A stretch of 35,404 nucleotides of DNA from Sulfurimonas sp. (GCF_028694605.1 NZ_JAQVKP010000014.1:1-35404), one strand, 5' to 3'. Shown: positions 1 to 7,579, counted from the stretch's first letter. The notes: generated from the letters alone by a model not told the origin. Numbers and translations are program-made.

Positions 1-69
1 TTTAAGAAAATTGAGTTAATTAGAGCAAAACAACGCGAAAGCAAAATGAGAATGATTTTTTTAAAGTAA
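1..69 (+). CDS. 3' end of an unidentified gene
   Basis: An open frame enters from the left edge and stops with TAA at 67-69. The 22 visible residues are basic (several Lys and Arg, ending IFLK), as in many C-terminal tails. Nothing in so short a stretch identifies a family. It could also be chance open frame. Confidence 0.35.
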   Translation, partial: FKKIELIRAKQRESKMRMIFLK

Positions 70-186
70 AAAATAGCTACAATGAAAAATTAGCTACTTG
101 GTGGGGATTGAATTTGCAAGTGGCTCACCTAATTATCTATTTAAAAAAATTGTAGCATAATACGCAAAATTCAAGAAGAGGAGCTT

Positions 187-390
187 ATGATGGGTTGGAC
201 ATGCCAACATGACCACAAAGGCTACTGCAAACTTTTAAAAAAATCATGCCTTCCGGGGATAAAAGGGTGCATACTGCAAAAGAGCGAATACATCTTTAGC
301 ACGGGAAGCTTTGAAGAGGACAAAAAAATCAAAGAATCCAAAGAGCCAAAAGAGGAGATAGACTTTGCGGCACTAGCCAGAAGCAATTAG
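187..390 (+). CDS. small Cys-rich protein, 67 aa, unknown
   Basis: Short ORF with a strong purine-rich ribosome site (AAGAAGAGGAG) just before ATGATG at 187. A CATAAT -10-like hexamer lies at 156-161, so it probably has its own promoter. The first 30 residues carry Cys at positions 6, 14, 21 and 28 plus two His, a spacing that could bind a metal or form a small cofactor site. The remaining half is charged and rich in Lys and Glu. No signal peptide or membrane segment is visible. The stop overlaps the stop of the convergent epimerase-like gene by 4 nt. I do not recognise a named family; the metal-binding idea is inference from the Cys pattern. Confidence 0.65.
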   Translation: MMGWTCQHDHKGYCKLLKKSCLPGIKGCILQKSEYIFSTGSFEEDKKIKESKEPKEEIDFAALARSN

Positions 391-1073
391 TCCCAAAACT
401 CCAACGGATTTGGATATTTAAAACTATATCCAAGCTCCTTGCTTAGCTTATGCGACATCACTCTGCGCTTTGTAAAACCCTCAAACTCGCCGACATCCAC
501 GCCAAACTTGCGAGAGTTTTTTTGATGGATTTCAAGGCGTGAGGGATGCAGGGGCGCTACAAGATTGTAAACCCCTTGCGTTATGCCACACTCCAACATC
601 CGCTTGATTATCGCAACCACATCATCTCTGTGTATGTAATTTACATACCCGTCTTGAAACTTTGTCGCACTCTTCCAGCGTCCTGCAACCCTATCCTCAC
701 CCATCAAACCGCCAAGCCTTAAGACAAGCACCCTCTCTCTAGCCCTAAGCAACAACTCCTCAGCCTCTTTTATAAGTGAGGGTTGTGTTATAACCGCACT
801 CTCATCTACATCGCCTTCAAACTCTTTATAGACAGAGGTAGAACTCATGAGTATGATATTTGCGTCAGGTTTTGTAAGTGCGGCTATTTTTTGAAGCGTT
901 GCGAGGTAGTTGTCTTTTGTGTGCATGGCGATGATGAGCGTATCACTCCGCCAAAACGGAGCGTCATCTCCTGTTGTTTCTCTTGAAAAACACTCCACCT
1001 CAAACTCTTTTTGAAGCTCAAGGGCAAGTGGTTTTCCAAGCCAGCCGCACCCAAATATGCCCACTTTTTTCAT
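387..1073 (-). CDS. NAD(P)-binding epimerase-like protein (extended SDR, YeeZ type)
   Basis: The 228-aa protein begins with a Rossmann fold: GxGxxG as G8-C-G10-W-L-G13 right after a hydrophobic strand. An SSTSVY segment sits near residue 78, where extended SDRs have the catalytic Ser/Tyr region. A YIHRDDVV segment in the second half is typical of NAD-dependent epimerase/dehydratases that scan nucleotide-sugar or similar substrates. It is somewhat shorter than most extended SDRs and lacks a clear YxxxK, so the activity is uncertain. It is the last gene of the minus-strand operon led by the siroheme decarboxylase, 5 bp after the 97-aa membrane protein. Substrate unknown. Confidence 0.8.
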   Translation of the reverse strand: MKKVGIFGCGWLGKPLALELQKEFEVECFSRETTGDDAPFWRSDTLIIAMHTKDNYLATLQKIAALTKPDANIILMSSTSVYKEFEGDVDESAVITQPSLIKEAEELLLRARERVLVLRLGGLMGEDRVAGRWKSATKFQDGYVNYIHRDDVVAIIKRMLECGITQGVYNLVAPLHPSRLEIHQKNSRKFGVDVGEFEGFTKRRVMSHKLSKELGYSFKYPNPLEFWD

Positions 1074-1078
1074 AAAAT

Positions 1079-1372
1079 CTATTGCTTTGGCTTATTTTCG
1101 TTGTAACTTTTTTTAATGACAACCATCTCATAAATAGTGACTTCTGGCATAGCCTCTTCTATAAGTTTGTCAGTTTCGGCAAATTTGCCCTTCATCTTCT
1201 CTATCTCTGCATAGCCTTTAGGTTTTATCTCACTTACAGCCAACCCAAAACTTGCCGCCCAAACAATGACAAGCATAATCCAAACGATTTTTTTTGCTCC
1301 CGTATATACACCCAAAAAATGAAATGCGACACTTAAAATCGCACCTATTAAAAGAATAGTTATTAAACTCAT
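1079..1372 (-). CDS. small membrane protein, 97 aa, unknown
   Basis: Two hydrophobic segments (about residues 2-20 and 28-47) are followed by a charged soluble tail of about 45 residues containing IEKMKGKFAETDKLIEE, which looks helical. The start codon overlaps the stop of the upstream 53-aa gene (ATGA, 1369-1372), a sign of translational coupling. It belongs to the operon of the siroheme decarboxylase. I do not recognise the family. Two helices plus a cytoplasmic or periplasmic coiled tail could suit a membrane-complex assembly or scaffold subunit, but this is inference. Confidence 0.75.
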   Translation of the reverse strand: MSLITILLIGAILSVAFHFLGVYTGAKKIVWIMLVIVWAASFGLAVSEIKPKGYAEIEKMKGKFAETDKLIEEAMPEVTIYEMVVIKKSYNENKPKQ

Positions 1373-1530
1373 CGTGCTAAATTTTCTCCTCTTGGTTTCA
1401 TCTCAACTCCCGTTCCCTCAAACATTTTATCTCCCAAGCTCTTCACCCCAAGTGTTCCCAGAAGCATTAAAAACGTCACTAGAAAAAGAAAAAATATCGC
1501 CATCCCATAGCGTCTCAGTTTCTCTCTCAT
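1369..1530 (-). CDS. small single-pass membrane protein, 53 aa
   Basis: This ORF is short but clearly genuine by context. Its ATG (1530-1528) overlaps the TGA of the upstream 134-aa gene, and its own TGA (1371-1369) overlaps the ATG of the 97-aa gene; both are ATGA junctions. The product has a basic start (MREKLRRYG), one hydrophobic helix (about residues 9-29) and a polar tail ending in GENLAR. That predicts an inner-membrane protein with the N-terminus in the cytoplasm. No family recognised. Confidence 0.7.
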   Translation of the reverse strand: MREKLRRYGMAIFFLFLVTFLMLLGTLGVKSLGDKMFEGTGVEMKPRGENLAR

Positions 1531-1931
1531 TTAGTTTTGTTCTCTTCCTGATAGACTTCGCTTCCCTTCCAGTCAACGCATCTTGCGGTGTGAAAATCTC
1601 TCTCATAATCATCATGCTTAAAGAGGTGATCTTCAAGCCTCCACCCCATACTTTGAGAAAGAAGCACAGATTTTGAGATGGTTCTTCTCATCTTGTTTTC
1701 ACAGATAATGGTCTCTCCGGCACTAAAAAGCTCTTCAACGCCATTCATTCTTTTTACGGTAATGGTATAGTGAAACACAACCATCAAAGAGACAACGCCG
1801 CCCACTGCAATCATCCCTTTTTTAAATGCACTCTTTGGCATAAAATCTCTTGTCGTAACAAAAGCCGTAATTCCCAAGATAAATAACCCTATAACGATAT
1901 AAACTATCTCTAATTCAAAAAAAAGCTGCAT
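1527..1931 (-). CDS. membrane protein, 134 aa, unknown
   Basis: Two transmembrane helices are visible (about residues 7-26 and 37-56), followed by a soluble domain of about 75 residues with two Cys (in TIICENK and TARCVDWKG), which may face the periplasm. It starts 9 bp after the siroheme decarboxylase stop and ends in an ATGA overlap with the 53-aa gene, so it is co-transcribed with them. The family is not recognised. The paired Cys might be a redox or metal pair (inference). Confidence 0.75.
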   Translation of the reverse strand: MQLFFELEIVYIVIGLFILGITAFVTTRDFMPKSAFKKGMIAVGGVVSLMVVFHYTITVKRMNGVEELFSAGETIICENKMRRTISKSVLLSQSMGWRLEDHLFKHDDYERDFHTARCVDWKGSEVYQEENKTK

Positions 1932-1940
1932 CTTTTCCCT

Positions 1941-2939
1941 TTAGTTGCTATATTTCTCTTCCCAAGCCTCAAACTCGGGAGTGAAGTACTCTATGCGCAC
2001 CTTTTTAAACTCTCGTGAGCTATAAAGCGGCATATGGCTTTTTGCATCGATCTCAGCTGCCATCTCTTCTATTATACTGTTTGTCTCTTCTTCGCTCTTT
2101 CCATGTACCATAGTAAAGAGGTTATAAGGCCAGTTTGGATATTTTGGGCGAAGGTAGCAGTGAGAAACCGCACTAAATGCGGCCGCCTTCTCGCCTATCA
2201 TTTCTCCGTTTTGCTCATCCACATCCCAAACAACCATCGCATTTGCGCTAAATCCTGCTTTTCTGTGGTTAAGAATGGAAGCAAATCTTCTCATAACGCC
2301 CGCCTCTTGAAGCTCATCAAGTGCGCTAAAAAAGGTATCATAATCTATACCTATGGCATCAACTATCTTTTTAAAAGGCTCATGCACAAATTCGATATCG
2401 TTTTGCGCATAACGGATAATGGAGTGGTGCAGAGGAGTAAGTTCTATCTCTTTATGCTGCACACGCTTTACTTCCTCTTTCTTCTCATCTTTGCCGGTTG
2501 TGTTGAGTTTGACATTGATTTTAAAGAGTTTGAGTGTCGGCAGAATGATAAAGTCATCCGCCTGTGTTAGTTTGGCAAGCAGCTCGACTGTCTTTTGAAG
2601 ACCAAACTTAGAGTTTGGGGCAACCGCAAGCGTAAACCAGATATTAAAATCATGGTTTCTCTCGTAGTTGTGCGAAATCCCAGGATGCGAGTTGATAATC
2701 TTTACAGCATCGCTGATTTTTTCCGGCGCTATTTTAAACGCAACCAAAGAGGAGATATAGCCTAATCTCTTTGTATCAAAAATTGCTGATGTTTGGCGGA
2801 TAACATTGGCTCTCTTTTGCTCTTGTAAAATAGCAAGAACTTCATCTTCACTTACACCTAGTTCGTCGGCAATTACCTCAAACGGTCTTGCAACCAAAGG
2901 AAATTTCTTCTGAATACGCGATAATATCTCGTCTTTCAT
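1941..2939 (-). CDS. fused two-domain siroheme decarboxylase (AsnC/Lrp-like)
   Basis: The 332-aa protein is two tandem copies of the AhbA/AhbB/NirD-L type fold, at about residues 1-145 and 170-332. Each copy is a winged-helix AsnC-like part plus a ferredoxin-like part. The first carries SHNYERNHDFNIWFT (89-103) and the second SHCYLRPKYPNWPYNLFT (259-276), matching the conserved H-x-Y-x-R substrate region of siroheme decarboxylases. These enzymes make didecarboxysiroheme, a precursor of haem d1 or of haem by the siroheme route. They are often misannotated as Lrp regulators. The divergent neighbour is a siroheme synthase domain, which supports the enzymatic call. The gene leads a five-gene operon under a predicted FNR-type box. 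Confidence 0.85.
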   Translation of the reverse strand: MKDEILSRIQKKFPLVARPFEVIADELGVSEDEVLAILQEQKRANVIRQTSAIFDTKRLGYISSLVAFKIAPEKISDAVKIINSHPGISHNYERNHDFNIWFTLAVAPNSKFGLQKTVELLAKLTQADDFIILPTLKLFKINVKLNTTGKDEKKEEVKRVQHKEIELTPLHHSIIRYAQNDIEFVHEPFKKIVDAIGIDYDTFFSALDELQEAGVMRRFASILNHRKAGFSANAMVVWDVDEQNGEMIGEKAAAFSAVSHCYLRPKYPNWPYNLFTMVHGKSEEETNSIIEEMAAEIDAKSHMPLYSSREFKKVRIEYFTPEFEAWEEKYSN

Positions 2940-2971
2940 CTATAATTCTCGTCCAATTTTTTATTTTTTTG

Positions 2972-2977
2972 ATTGTA
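2972..2977 (-). promoter_or_regulatory. predicted -10 element of the siroheme decarboxylase operon
   Basis: On the minus strand the hexamer reads TACAAT and would give a start near 2965. The FNR-type palindrome centred at 3006.5 then falls at -41.5, the standard class II activator position. No good -35 is present, as expected for an activator-dependent promoter. Confidence 0.55.
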
Positions 2978-2998
2978 GCTTCATTTCAATTAATCTTA

Positions 2999-3014
2999 GT
3001 TGATGTCCATCAAC
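2999..3014. promoter_or_regulatory. FNR/DNR-type box shared by divergent promoters
   Basis: A perfect palindrome TTGAT-GTCC-ATCAA, extended by one G/C pair on each side. This is the consensus half-site of FNR, ANR, DNR and NNR regulators. It lies midway in the 136-bp gap between the siroheme decarboxylase and the siroheme synthase-like gene. It is spaced for activation in both directions. Confidence 0.7.
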
Positions 3015-3036
3015 AAGGGATTTTAAAAAAGTATGG

Positions 3037-3042
3037 TATTAT
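3037..3042 (+). promoter_or_regulatory. predicted -10 element of the siroheme synthase-like gene
   Basis: TATTAT on the plus strand predicts a start near 3049. The FNR-type box centre is then at about -42.5, within the usual tolerance for a class II site. Confidence 0.5.
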
Positions 3043-3075
3043 ATCGGGTATAACAAAAGACAAAGATGAGGTATT

Positions 3076-3642
3076 TTGAGCTATTTCCCTGCTTTTTTAC
3101 AACTTCAAAACAGAAAAATTCTTCTTGTCGGTGGCGGTTTGGTAGCCTCTTCAAAACTGCGCCATCTGTTAGATTTTACTACAAATATCTCTGTTATAGC
3201 TCCCGTTTTATCGGATGAAACAGAATATCTCGTAGAAGCAAACAATCTCTATTTAAAAAAAAGGGGATATAAGAAAGGGGATATTCAAGGTTTTGATATC
3301 GTCGTCGTGGCAGTTGATAACATTGGGCTTCAAGCAGAGATATTTAAAGAGTCAAGAGGGTATAATTGCCTTTGCAACTGTGTCGATGCTGCCGAGTATT
3401 GCGATTTTATCTTTGGCTCTATCATCAAAAAAGATGATTTAACCATTGCCATCTCCACTTCCGGTGCATCCCCTGCGGTGGCAAAGCAGCTAAAACAGTA
3501 TCTTGAAAAACTCATTCCGCACGATATAGGAACTTTTTTAAAAGAGATGAAAAACCTTAGAGAAAGCCTGCCAAAGGGCAAAGAGAGAATGAAAATGCTT
3601 GAAGAGAAAGCAAAAAATTATATACAAAAATGGAGTAACTAG
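3076..3642 (+). CDS. precorrin-2 dehydrogenase / sirohydrochlorin ferrochelatase (Met8/CysG N-terminal type)
   Basis: The 188-aa protein has the NAD-binding KILLVGGGLVASSKLRHLL at residues 14-32. Further on are CVDAAEYCDFIFGSII (102-117), where D104 matches the catalytic Asp of Met8p, and ISTSGASPAVAKQLKQYLE. It lacks the methyltransferase domain of full CysG, so it oxidises precorrin-2 and inserts iron to give siroheme. The start is TTG at 3076 with GATGAGG upstream; this is where homology begins and no ATG fits. Divergent from the siroheme decarboxylase, which uses its product. The next gene follows directly. Confidence 0.88.
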   Translation: MSYFPAFLQLQNRKILLVGGGLVASSKLRHLLDFTTNISVIAPVLSDETEYLVEANNLYLKKRGYKKGDIQGFDIVVVAVDNIGLQAEIFKESRGYNCLCNCVDAAEYCDFIFGSIIKKDDLTIAISTSGASPAVAKQLKQYLEKLIPHDIGTFLKEMKNLRESLPKGKERMKMLEEKAKNYIQKWSN

Positions 3643-4020
3643 ATGAATGTAAAAAAAGCCCTGATTTTCGCCTTTTTCACAGCCTTTTTGATTCTTGGAA
3701 CGCTCTCAATGCAAAGAGCAATGCCTGAACCAAAAGAGGATCGTATATACATAGAAATCAAAGCCTACAGCCCTTATCTTGTAGAAAAGAGAATCGGCGG
3801 GCTAACTATCGTTGATAAACGCTATGATAAAAAAGAGAAGCCAAACGCAAGTGATTTGTACCACAGACTTGACGAACTGGAAAAACTATGGGGCAGAGAG
3901 TTTCTCAGGGTTGAAGGCAACGAGGTCTTGATTACAAACGAAAAAGGCGAACTTGTCGGAAAAGTTCTTATTGAGAACCAAAAAGAGAGAGAGTTTCTTA
4001 AAAACTTTTTTGGGATTTAA
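3643..4020 (+). CDS. membrane-anchored protein, 125 aa, unknown
   Basis: Starts immediately after the siroheme synthase-like gene stop (adjacent codons), so the two are co-transcribed. A basic start and one hydrophobic helix (about residues 5-23) suggest an uncleaved anchor or signal sequence. A mixed polar domain of about 100 residues follows, with Lys/Glu-rich strands (IYIEIKAYSPYLVEKRIGG) and ending FLKNFFGI. The stop overlaps that of the convergent MFS gene by 4 nt. Family not recognised; a link to tetrapyrrole chemistry rests only on position. Confidence 0.7.
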   Translation: MNVKKALIFAFFTAFLILGTLSMQRAMPEPKEDRIYIEIKAYSPYLVEKRIGGLTIVDKRYDKKEKPNASDLYHRLDELEKLWGREFLRVEGNEVLITNEKGELVGKVLIENQKEREFLKNFFGI

Positions 4021-5234
4021 TCTCCCGACCCCTCTGTCAGCTTAAACGATAAAAAAAACGCCGCCAAAAGCACTCCAAGCGAAAGCGAGTAGAGCAGCGT
4101 ATAGTTTGCATAGTGCAAAACAATACCGCCGATGATGGAAAAAAACATCCCCAAAGAGACTATATTCATCTGAAGAGCTATATAGATGGGTCTTTTGTCT
4201 GCCGGAGCAAGTTTTAGTACAAGGTTGCTTGAAGCGATGCGGTTTCCGTCCATGGAAGCACCTACTAAAAAAAAGATGAGCATATAGACATAGAGCGAAG
4301 ATGCCGCAAAAGCAAGCGAAACAGCAATTATTTGAACCAAAATTGCCACTTTTGCCACGGCGACATTGCGCCCGTTTCCGCTTAAATTTCCCCATAAAAA
4401 GTTACTAAGCATCGCTCCGACCATCTGTGTTGTGATGAGTGAGCCTATCGCAACGCCGTCAAGATTTATCTTTTGCTGCGCATCGAGTATGATAAAAGGA
4501 AGAGCGATAAGATAGCCGTACGCTAAGAGAAAAGTGGTTACCTGCGTCTGAAAATTTTTGTCTGCTTTGAGTATTGCAAGCGAGTTTTGCAAAAACTTTC
4601 TAAAGGAACTCTCCCTTTTTGAGACCTCCTCTTTCTCAGGCTCATCCACCAAAGCAAACGCTATGTACCCCAAAGCCATGATAAAAGAGCTGATTATAAA
4701 AAGGTAGCCGTAACTTTGAGGTGCGCTAAATGACTCCAAAATCCAAGCCGCAAGTGCGCCGCTGACAAGTCCGCCAACCGCACTAAAAAACTGTCTGTAC
4801 GCCATTGTTTTGCCGCGAAACTTATGTGAAAATATCTTTGCCATAATCTCTCTAAAGTAAATAGCCGCAAATCCCGCACTAAATGAGAACAGAAACAGCC
4901 CAAGACCTATGGAAGCGAGAGTTAGGTTTGGATAGTTTTCGCCAAAGAGGAGAATCGCAACACCGATAAGAAACCATGAAAAAAATCGGATAAAAAATAT
5001 TCTGCGAAGATATGGCATCATCCGTTTGTAGCTCTGTGCATGAAAAGCTGCAAAAAGCTGCACAACAACCGCTCCGCCTCTTAAAAGTGCCGCAAAAAAA
5101 CCCACAAGCATAGAACTGCCGCCAAAATAGTTGACGATGAGAGGCAAGATGGTTGATGGCTCTGCGATAGTCGTTCCTATCGCCAAAAAGAAACCGTGCA
5201 GGATATTTTTTATATGGCTGGAGAATTTATCCAT
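4017..5234 (-). CDS. MFS transporter
   Basis: This 405-aa hydrophobic protein has about twelve predicted helices in two halves, with a charged central loop (DEPEKEEVSKRESSFRKF, around residues 197-215), as in the major facilitator superfamily. An RGKTMAYRQFF stretch after the fourth or fifth helix resembles the cytoplasmic loop motif of MFS carriers. The substrate cannot be read from the sequence. It overlaps the 3' end of the TrpD2-like gene by 8 nt, so both are probably on one transcript. Confidence 0.85.
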   Translation of the reverse strand: MDKFSSHIKNILHGFFLAIGTTIAEPSTILPLIVNYFGGSSMLVGFFAALLRGGAVVVQLFAAFHAQSYKRMMPYLRRIFFIRFFSWFLIGVAILLFGENYPNLTLASIGLGLFLFSFSAGFAAIYFREIMAKIFSHKFRGKTMAYRQFFSAVGGLVSGALAAWILESFSAPQSYGYLFIISSFIMALGYIAFALVDEPEKEEVSKRESSFRKFLQNSLAILKADKNFQTQVTTFLLAYGYLIALPFIILDAQQKINLDGVAIGSLITTQMVGAMLSNFLWGNLSGNGRNVAVAKVAILVQIIAVSLAFAASSLYVYMLIFFLVGASMDGNRIASSNLVLKLAPADKRPIYIALQMNIVSLGMFFSIIGGIVLHYANYTLLYSLSLGVLLAAFFLSFKLTEGSGD

Positions 5235-6123
5235 TTAGTTTTTCGTAAGCTTCTTCTATTGTTTTAGCTTTTTGCGATACAAAAAGATAAACGGCGGCAT
5301 TTAGTCGTGCGAGTTTTAAAAATTCATCCGTAGGATTGTTCGTCTGCTCAAGCGACTCTTCCAAAGTTATCTTCTCCCAAGATTTTGTGTAGTTTATGCC
5401 GTAATATGCAGGGTCAATTATAAACTCCTCAACATCATCCCCATTGACAATCCACAAACGCCCCTTGCTAAAGAGTTCAGGCGTTCCCTCATTTCCTTGA
5501 ATAAGCCCAAACTGCTTATATCTATGAGAAAAAACCTCAACATATTTTTTGACAAAAGGCTTGTGAAATACACCCGTAATAGCAAACTCGCTTGAAGCAA
5601 CATGGGTGAGTTTCTCAATCGTATTGAGTCCGGTCCTAAGCCCAAGGCGCATACGAAGCGGAGTTAGGTCATGCATCTCTTTAAAAAAATCTGCTCTGTC
5701 AAAATAGTGGGCATTGCGGGAGAGTTCTATATGCGTTGCAACCTCTTTGAGCGTAATTCCCGCTTTTGCAGGTGTCAGGTCATCTCCCACCACCACAAGC
5801 TCCAAATCCGCATCCTTAAGCACTTTTGCTATAAGCGGGAACATAAAAGGGTTGTTTACTTTGCCGTCAAACGGGTATCCAAGCTCCAGCGAGTTTGCGA
5901 TAGGCGTTTTTTTGATAAACCCGTCACACGCCTCCACAACACCTCTAAACTCATCCGCCGTCTCAGGCTTAAGCCTCCATCCAAGCAAAAATGCAGCTAC
6001 CTGTTCAGGATAAACTTCCTGCTTTAAAACCTGCTCCATCATATCCTTTGCCTCTTGCAAAGTCAAATCACGATTGCCTTTTTCGCCCGTCCCTACCGCA
6101 TGAATATACTTAAAAAAATCCAT
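5227..6123 (-). CDS. TrpD2/YbiB-like glycosyl transferase family protein
   Basis: The 298-aa protein has the helical N-terminal domain of anthranilate phosphoribosyltransferase relatives (LTLQEAKDMMEQVL, then FLLGWRLKPETADEFRG). The C-terminal half contains LRMRLGLRTGLNTIEKL and GVFHKPFVKKYVEVF, the TrpD2/YbiB pattern. The glycine-rich PRPP loop is altered (GTGEKGNRD near residue 13), and no other trp genes are nearby. A role in tryptophan synthesis is therefore doubtful; YbiB of E. coli binds nucleic acid. It heads a two-gene unit with the MFS transporter. Confidence 0.75.
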   Translation of the reverse strand: MDFFKYIHAVGTGEKGNRDLTLQEAKDMMEQVLKQEVYPEQVAAFLLGWRLKPETADEFRGVVEACDGFIKKTPIANSLELGYPFDGKVNNPFMFPLIAKVLKDADLELVVVGDDLTPAKAGITLKEVATHIELSRNAHYFDRADFFKEMHDLTPLRMRLGLRTGLNTIEKLTHVASSEFAITGVFHKPFVKKYVEVFSHRYKQFGLIQGNEGTPELFSKGRLWIVNGDDVEEFIIDPAYYGINYTKSWEKITLEESLEQTNNPTDEFLKLARLNAAVYLFVSQKAKTIEEAYEKLNG

Positions 6124-6207
6124 TATTTCTCTCTGTTTTTACAATTTTTTTTATTGGGCGGTATGATATAATCATTTGCTTAATATGAGATAATAAAGGG
6201 ATTTTTG

Positions 6208-6249
6208 ATGTCGAATGTAGTTTTCATCACAGGTACAAGTTCTAGCTAG
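6208..6249 (+). pseudogene. decapitated SDR oxidoreductase start (13 codons)
   Basis: ATG at 6208 follows a TATAAT at 6167-6172. It reads MSNVVFITGTSSS then TAG. The first twelve residues are those of a short-chain dehydrogenase N-terminus, where TGxxxGIG should continue, but the frame ends at CTAGCTAG (6243-6250) and no further SDR sequence follows. The promoter and first strand of the gene survive while the rest has been deleted. The sequence is too short to exclude chance, but promoter, spacing and motif all agree. Confidence 0.6.
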
Positions 6250-6270
6250 GAACACAAAAGCATTTAAAGA

Positions 6271-6276
6271 TATAAT
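6271..6276 (+). promoter_or_regulatory. predicted -10 of the lipoprotein pair
   Basis: TATAAT sits 27 bp upstream of the lipoprotein ATG at 6303, downstream of the SDR remnant. No convincing -35 is seen, which is common in Campylobacterota. Confidence 0.45.
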
Positions 6277-6302
6277 ACGTCAATTTTTACATAGGGTTAT
6301 AT

Positions 6303-6818
6303 ATGAAATATGCTTTCCTTCTTCTAGGTGCGCTTCTCTTTTTAAGCGGATGTGCCACGACTACTTACACAAAAAATATCTCACAAGGTGTTATTCAAGA
6401 GAGTGACGTTGTAATAGCTGCCGTTGATGGCAGTTTTAGGCTTCAAGGCGAGTTTAAAGCACCATTTCAAAGCAAAGCACACTACCATTCGCTTAATATC
6501 GGTGGCGAGAAGCTTATCAAAGGGTACCAACATGCACTTGGTTTTGGCGCAAAGCATGTGCGTATAAAAGTCCCTTCCGCTCAAAAAGAGCTTTATGGAG
6601 TACTAACACTAGATGATATAGATGAACGTGGGTTTGGCCCAGGTGTATCTTCGTATAAGATTATCATCCCTGAGCCTTACGTCAATGCTGCTAAGGATGG
6701 CAAAATTTCTGTTGTTTATGAGTATTACCATATAAAAGATGATGCGCTTTTTGACAATAGCAATATAAAAAAGTACTCATGGATACTTTGGCTTAGCGAT
6801 AAGGATGTGTTCAAATGA
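6303..6818 (+). CDS. lipoprotein, 171 aa, unknown
   Basis: A signal peptide ends in the lipobox LSGC, with the lipidated Cys at residue 17. The mature part starts with a Thr-rich linker and is mainly beta-type with many aromatic residues (YYHIKDDALF near the end), without a family motif I recognise. It probably sits in the outer or inner membrane facing the periplasm. Its stop overlaps the start of the next gene (ATGA, 6815-6818), so the two are translationally coupled and probably act together. Function unknown. Confidence 0.75.
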   Translation: MKYAFLLLGALLFLSGCATTTYTKNISQGVIQESDVVIAAVDGSFRLQGEFKAPFQSKAHYHSLNIGGEKLIKGYQHALGFGAKHVRIKVPSAQKELYGVLTLDDIDERGFGPGVSSYKIIIPEPYVNAAKDGKISVVYEYYHIKDDALFDNSNIKKYSWILWLSDKDVFK

Positions 6819-7411
6819 AGATAATGCTTAGTCTAGTGTCAATCGCTGCTTTTTTGGGTGCTGCGGAACTTATACATATTTCCAATGAAACTGATAGCAA
6901 AACCGTTGATAATCTTCTTCTAAAATACAAAAAAGAGATAATTATAAGCGATTCAAGAGCCTATCTTGTTCCTAGCGAGTGTTTATTGGTGCGCCACTTT
7001 GGCGGATTAAGCCAAGGGAATCTTTCTATTGTGGGCAAAGAGCTGCATAATGGTTATCTAAGTATGACACAAGAGGTTTTCGAAGCCAAAGATGCTGCTG
7101 CCGTTAAAGAAGAGATAGAGAAGCGAAAGATAAGTGATACCATAGAGGCAAAAGGCGCAAAAGCATTTTTAGATGAGAGCGATGGGCATCTTTTTGGAGG
7201 GTTAAGCCAAGGCAAGGTTGACCTACAAGAACAAAAACAGCTTGTTGCAACTGCACCAAAGACAAACAAAGAAACAGAGCAAAAAGCTACGAATCCATCA
7301 TGCAAACTTCTTGAAGATGGGTCCGGGTACATGATTTTTGGTACAAAAAATGCCAAAATTTACAGTAAAGACGGTTTTAAAATCTTGCATGAGAGGATTT
7401 TGTTTCACTAG
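6815..7411 (+). CDS. exported protein with two FGGLSQG repeats
   Basis: A 198-aa product with a predicted signal peptide (about residues 1-17, ending GAA). Two copies of FGGLSQG occur (in RHFGGLSQGNLSI near residue 66 and HLFGGLSQGKVDL near residue 125), each before an alternating strand. A charged segment lies between them (EAKDAAAVKEEIEKRKI). The C-terminal part has one Cys and KDGFKILHERILFH. Possibly two tandem SH3-like or beta modules (inference). It is coupled to the upstream lipoprotein and followed by a clear terminator. Family not recognised with confidence. Confidence 0.7.
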   Translation: MKIMLSLVSIAAFLGAAELIHISNETDSKTVDNLLLKYKKEIIISDSRAYLVPSECLLVRHFGGLSQGNLSIVGKELHNGYLSMTQEVFEAKDAAAVKEEIEKRKISDTIEAKGAKAFLDESDGHLFGGLSQGKVDLQEQKQLVATAPKTNKETEQKATNPSCKLLEDGSGYMIFGTKNAKIYSKDGFKILHERILFH

Positions 7412-7436
7412 AAGAGAGGCTATATACTCTCTTTTT
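7412..7436 (+). terminator. rho-independent terminator
   Basis: Stem AAGAGAG (7412-7418) with CTCTCTT (7427-7433), 8-nt loop, then a T run. It begins right after the stop of the 198-aa exported protein. Confidence 0.7.
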
Positions 7437-7561
7437 ATCTTCGTTTTCTTCTTTTTTCGCAAACAATTTTCTCTTACTTCTCTTTATAATACTCATTTTT
7501 ATAAGAAATATTTATGTCAAAAGATTATTTTAAGTATTTTTAATGTTACGATTTTACACAA

Positions 7562-7579
7562 TATGATAATTTTATCACA
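7562..7579. promoter_or_regulatory. operator-like palindrome, copy 1
   Basis: Perfect core TGATAA-TT-TTATCA (7564-7577), framed as ATGAT-N6-ATCAC. It is one mismatch away from the two perfect copies upstream of the DUF302-like lipoprotein gene. Confidence 0.5.

Noticed and set aside
2034..2570. 178-codon plus-strand open frame
   Set aside because: Antisense to the siroheme decarboxylase; Cys/Phe-rich composition with no family pattern, no ribosome site.
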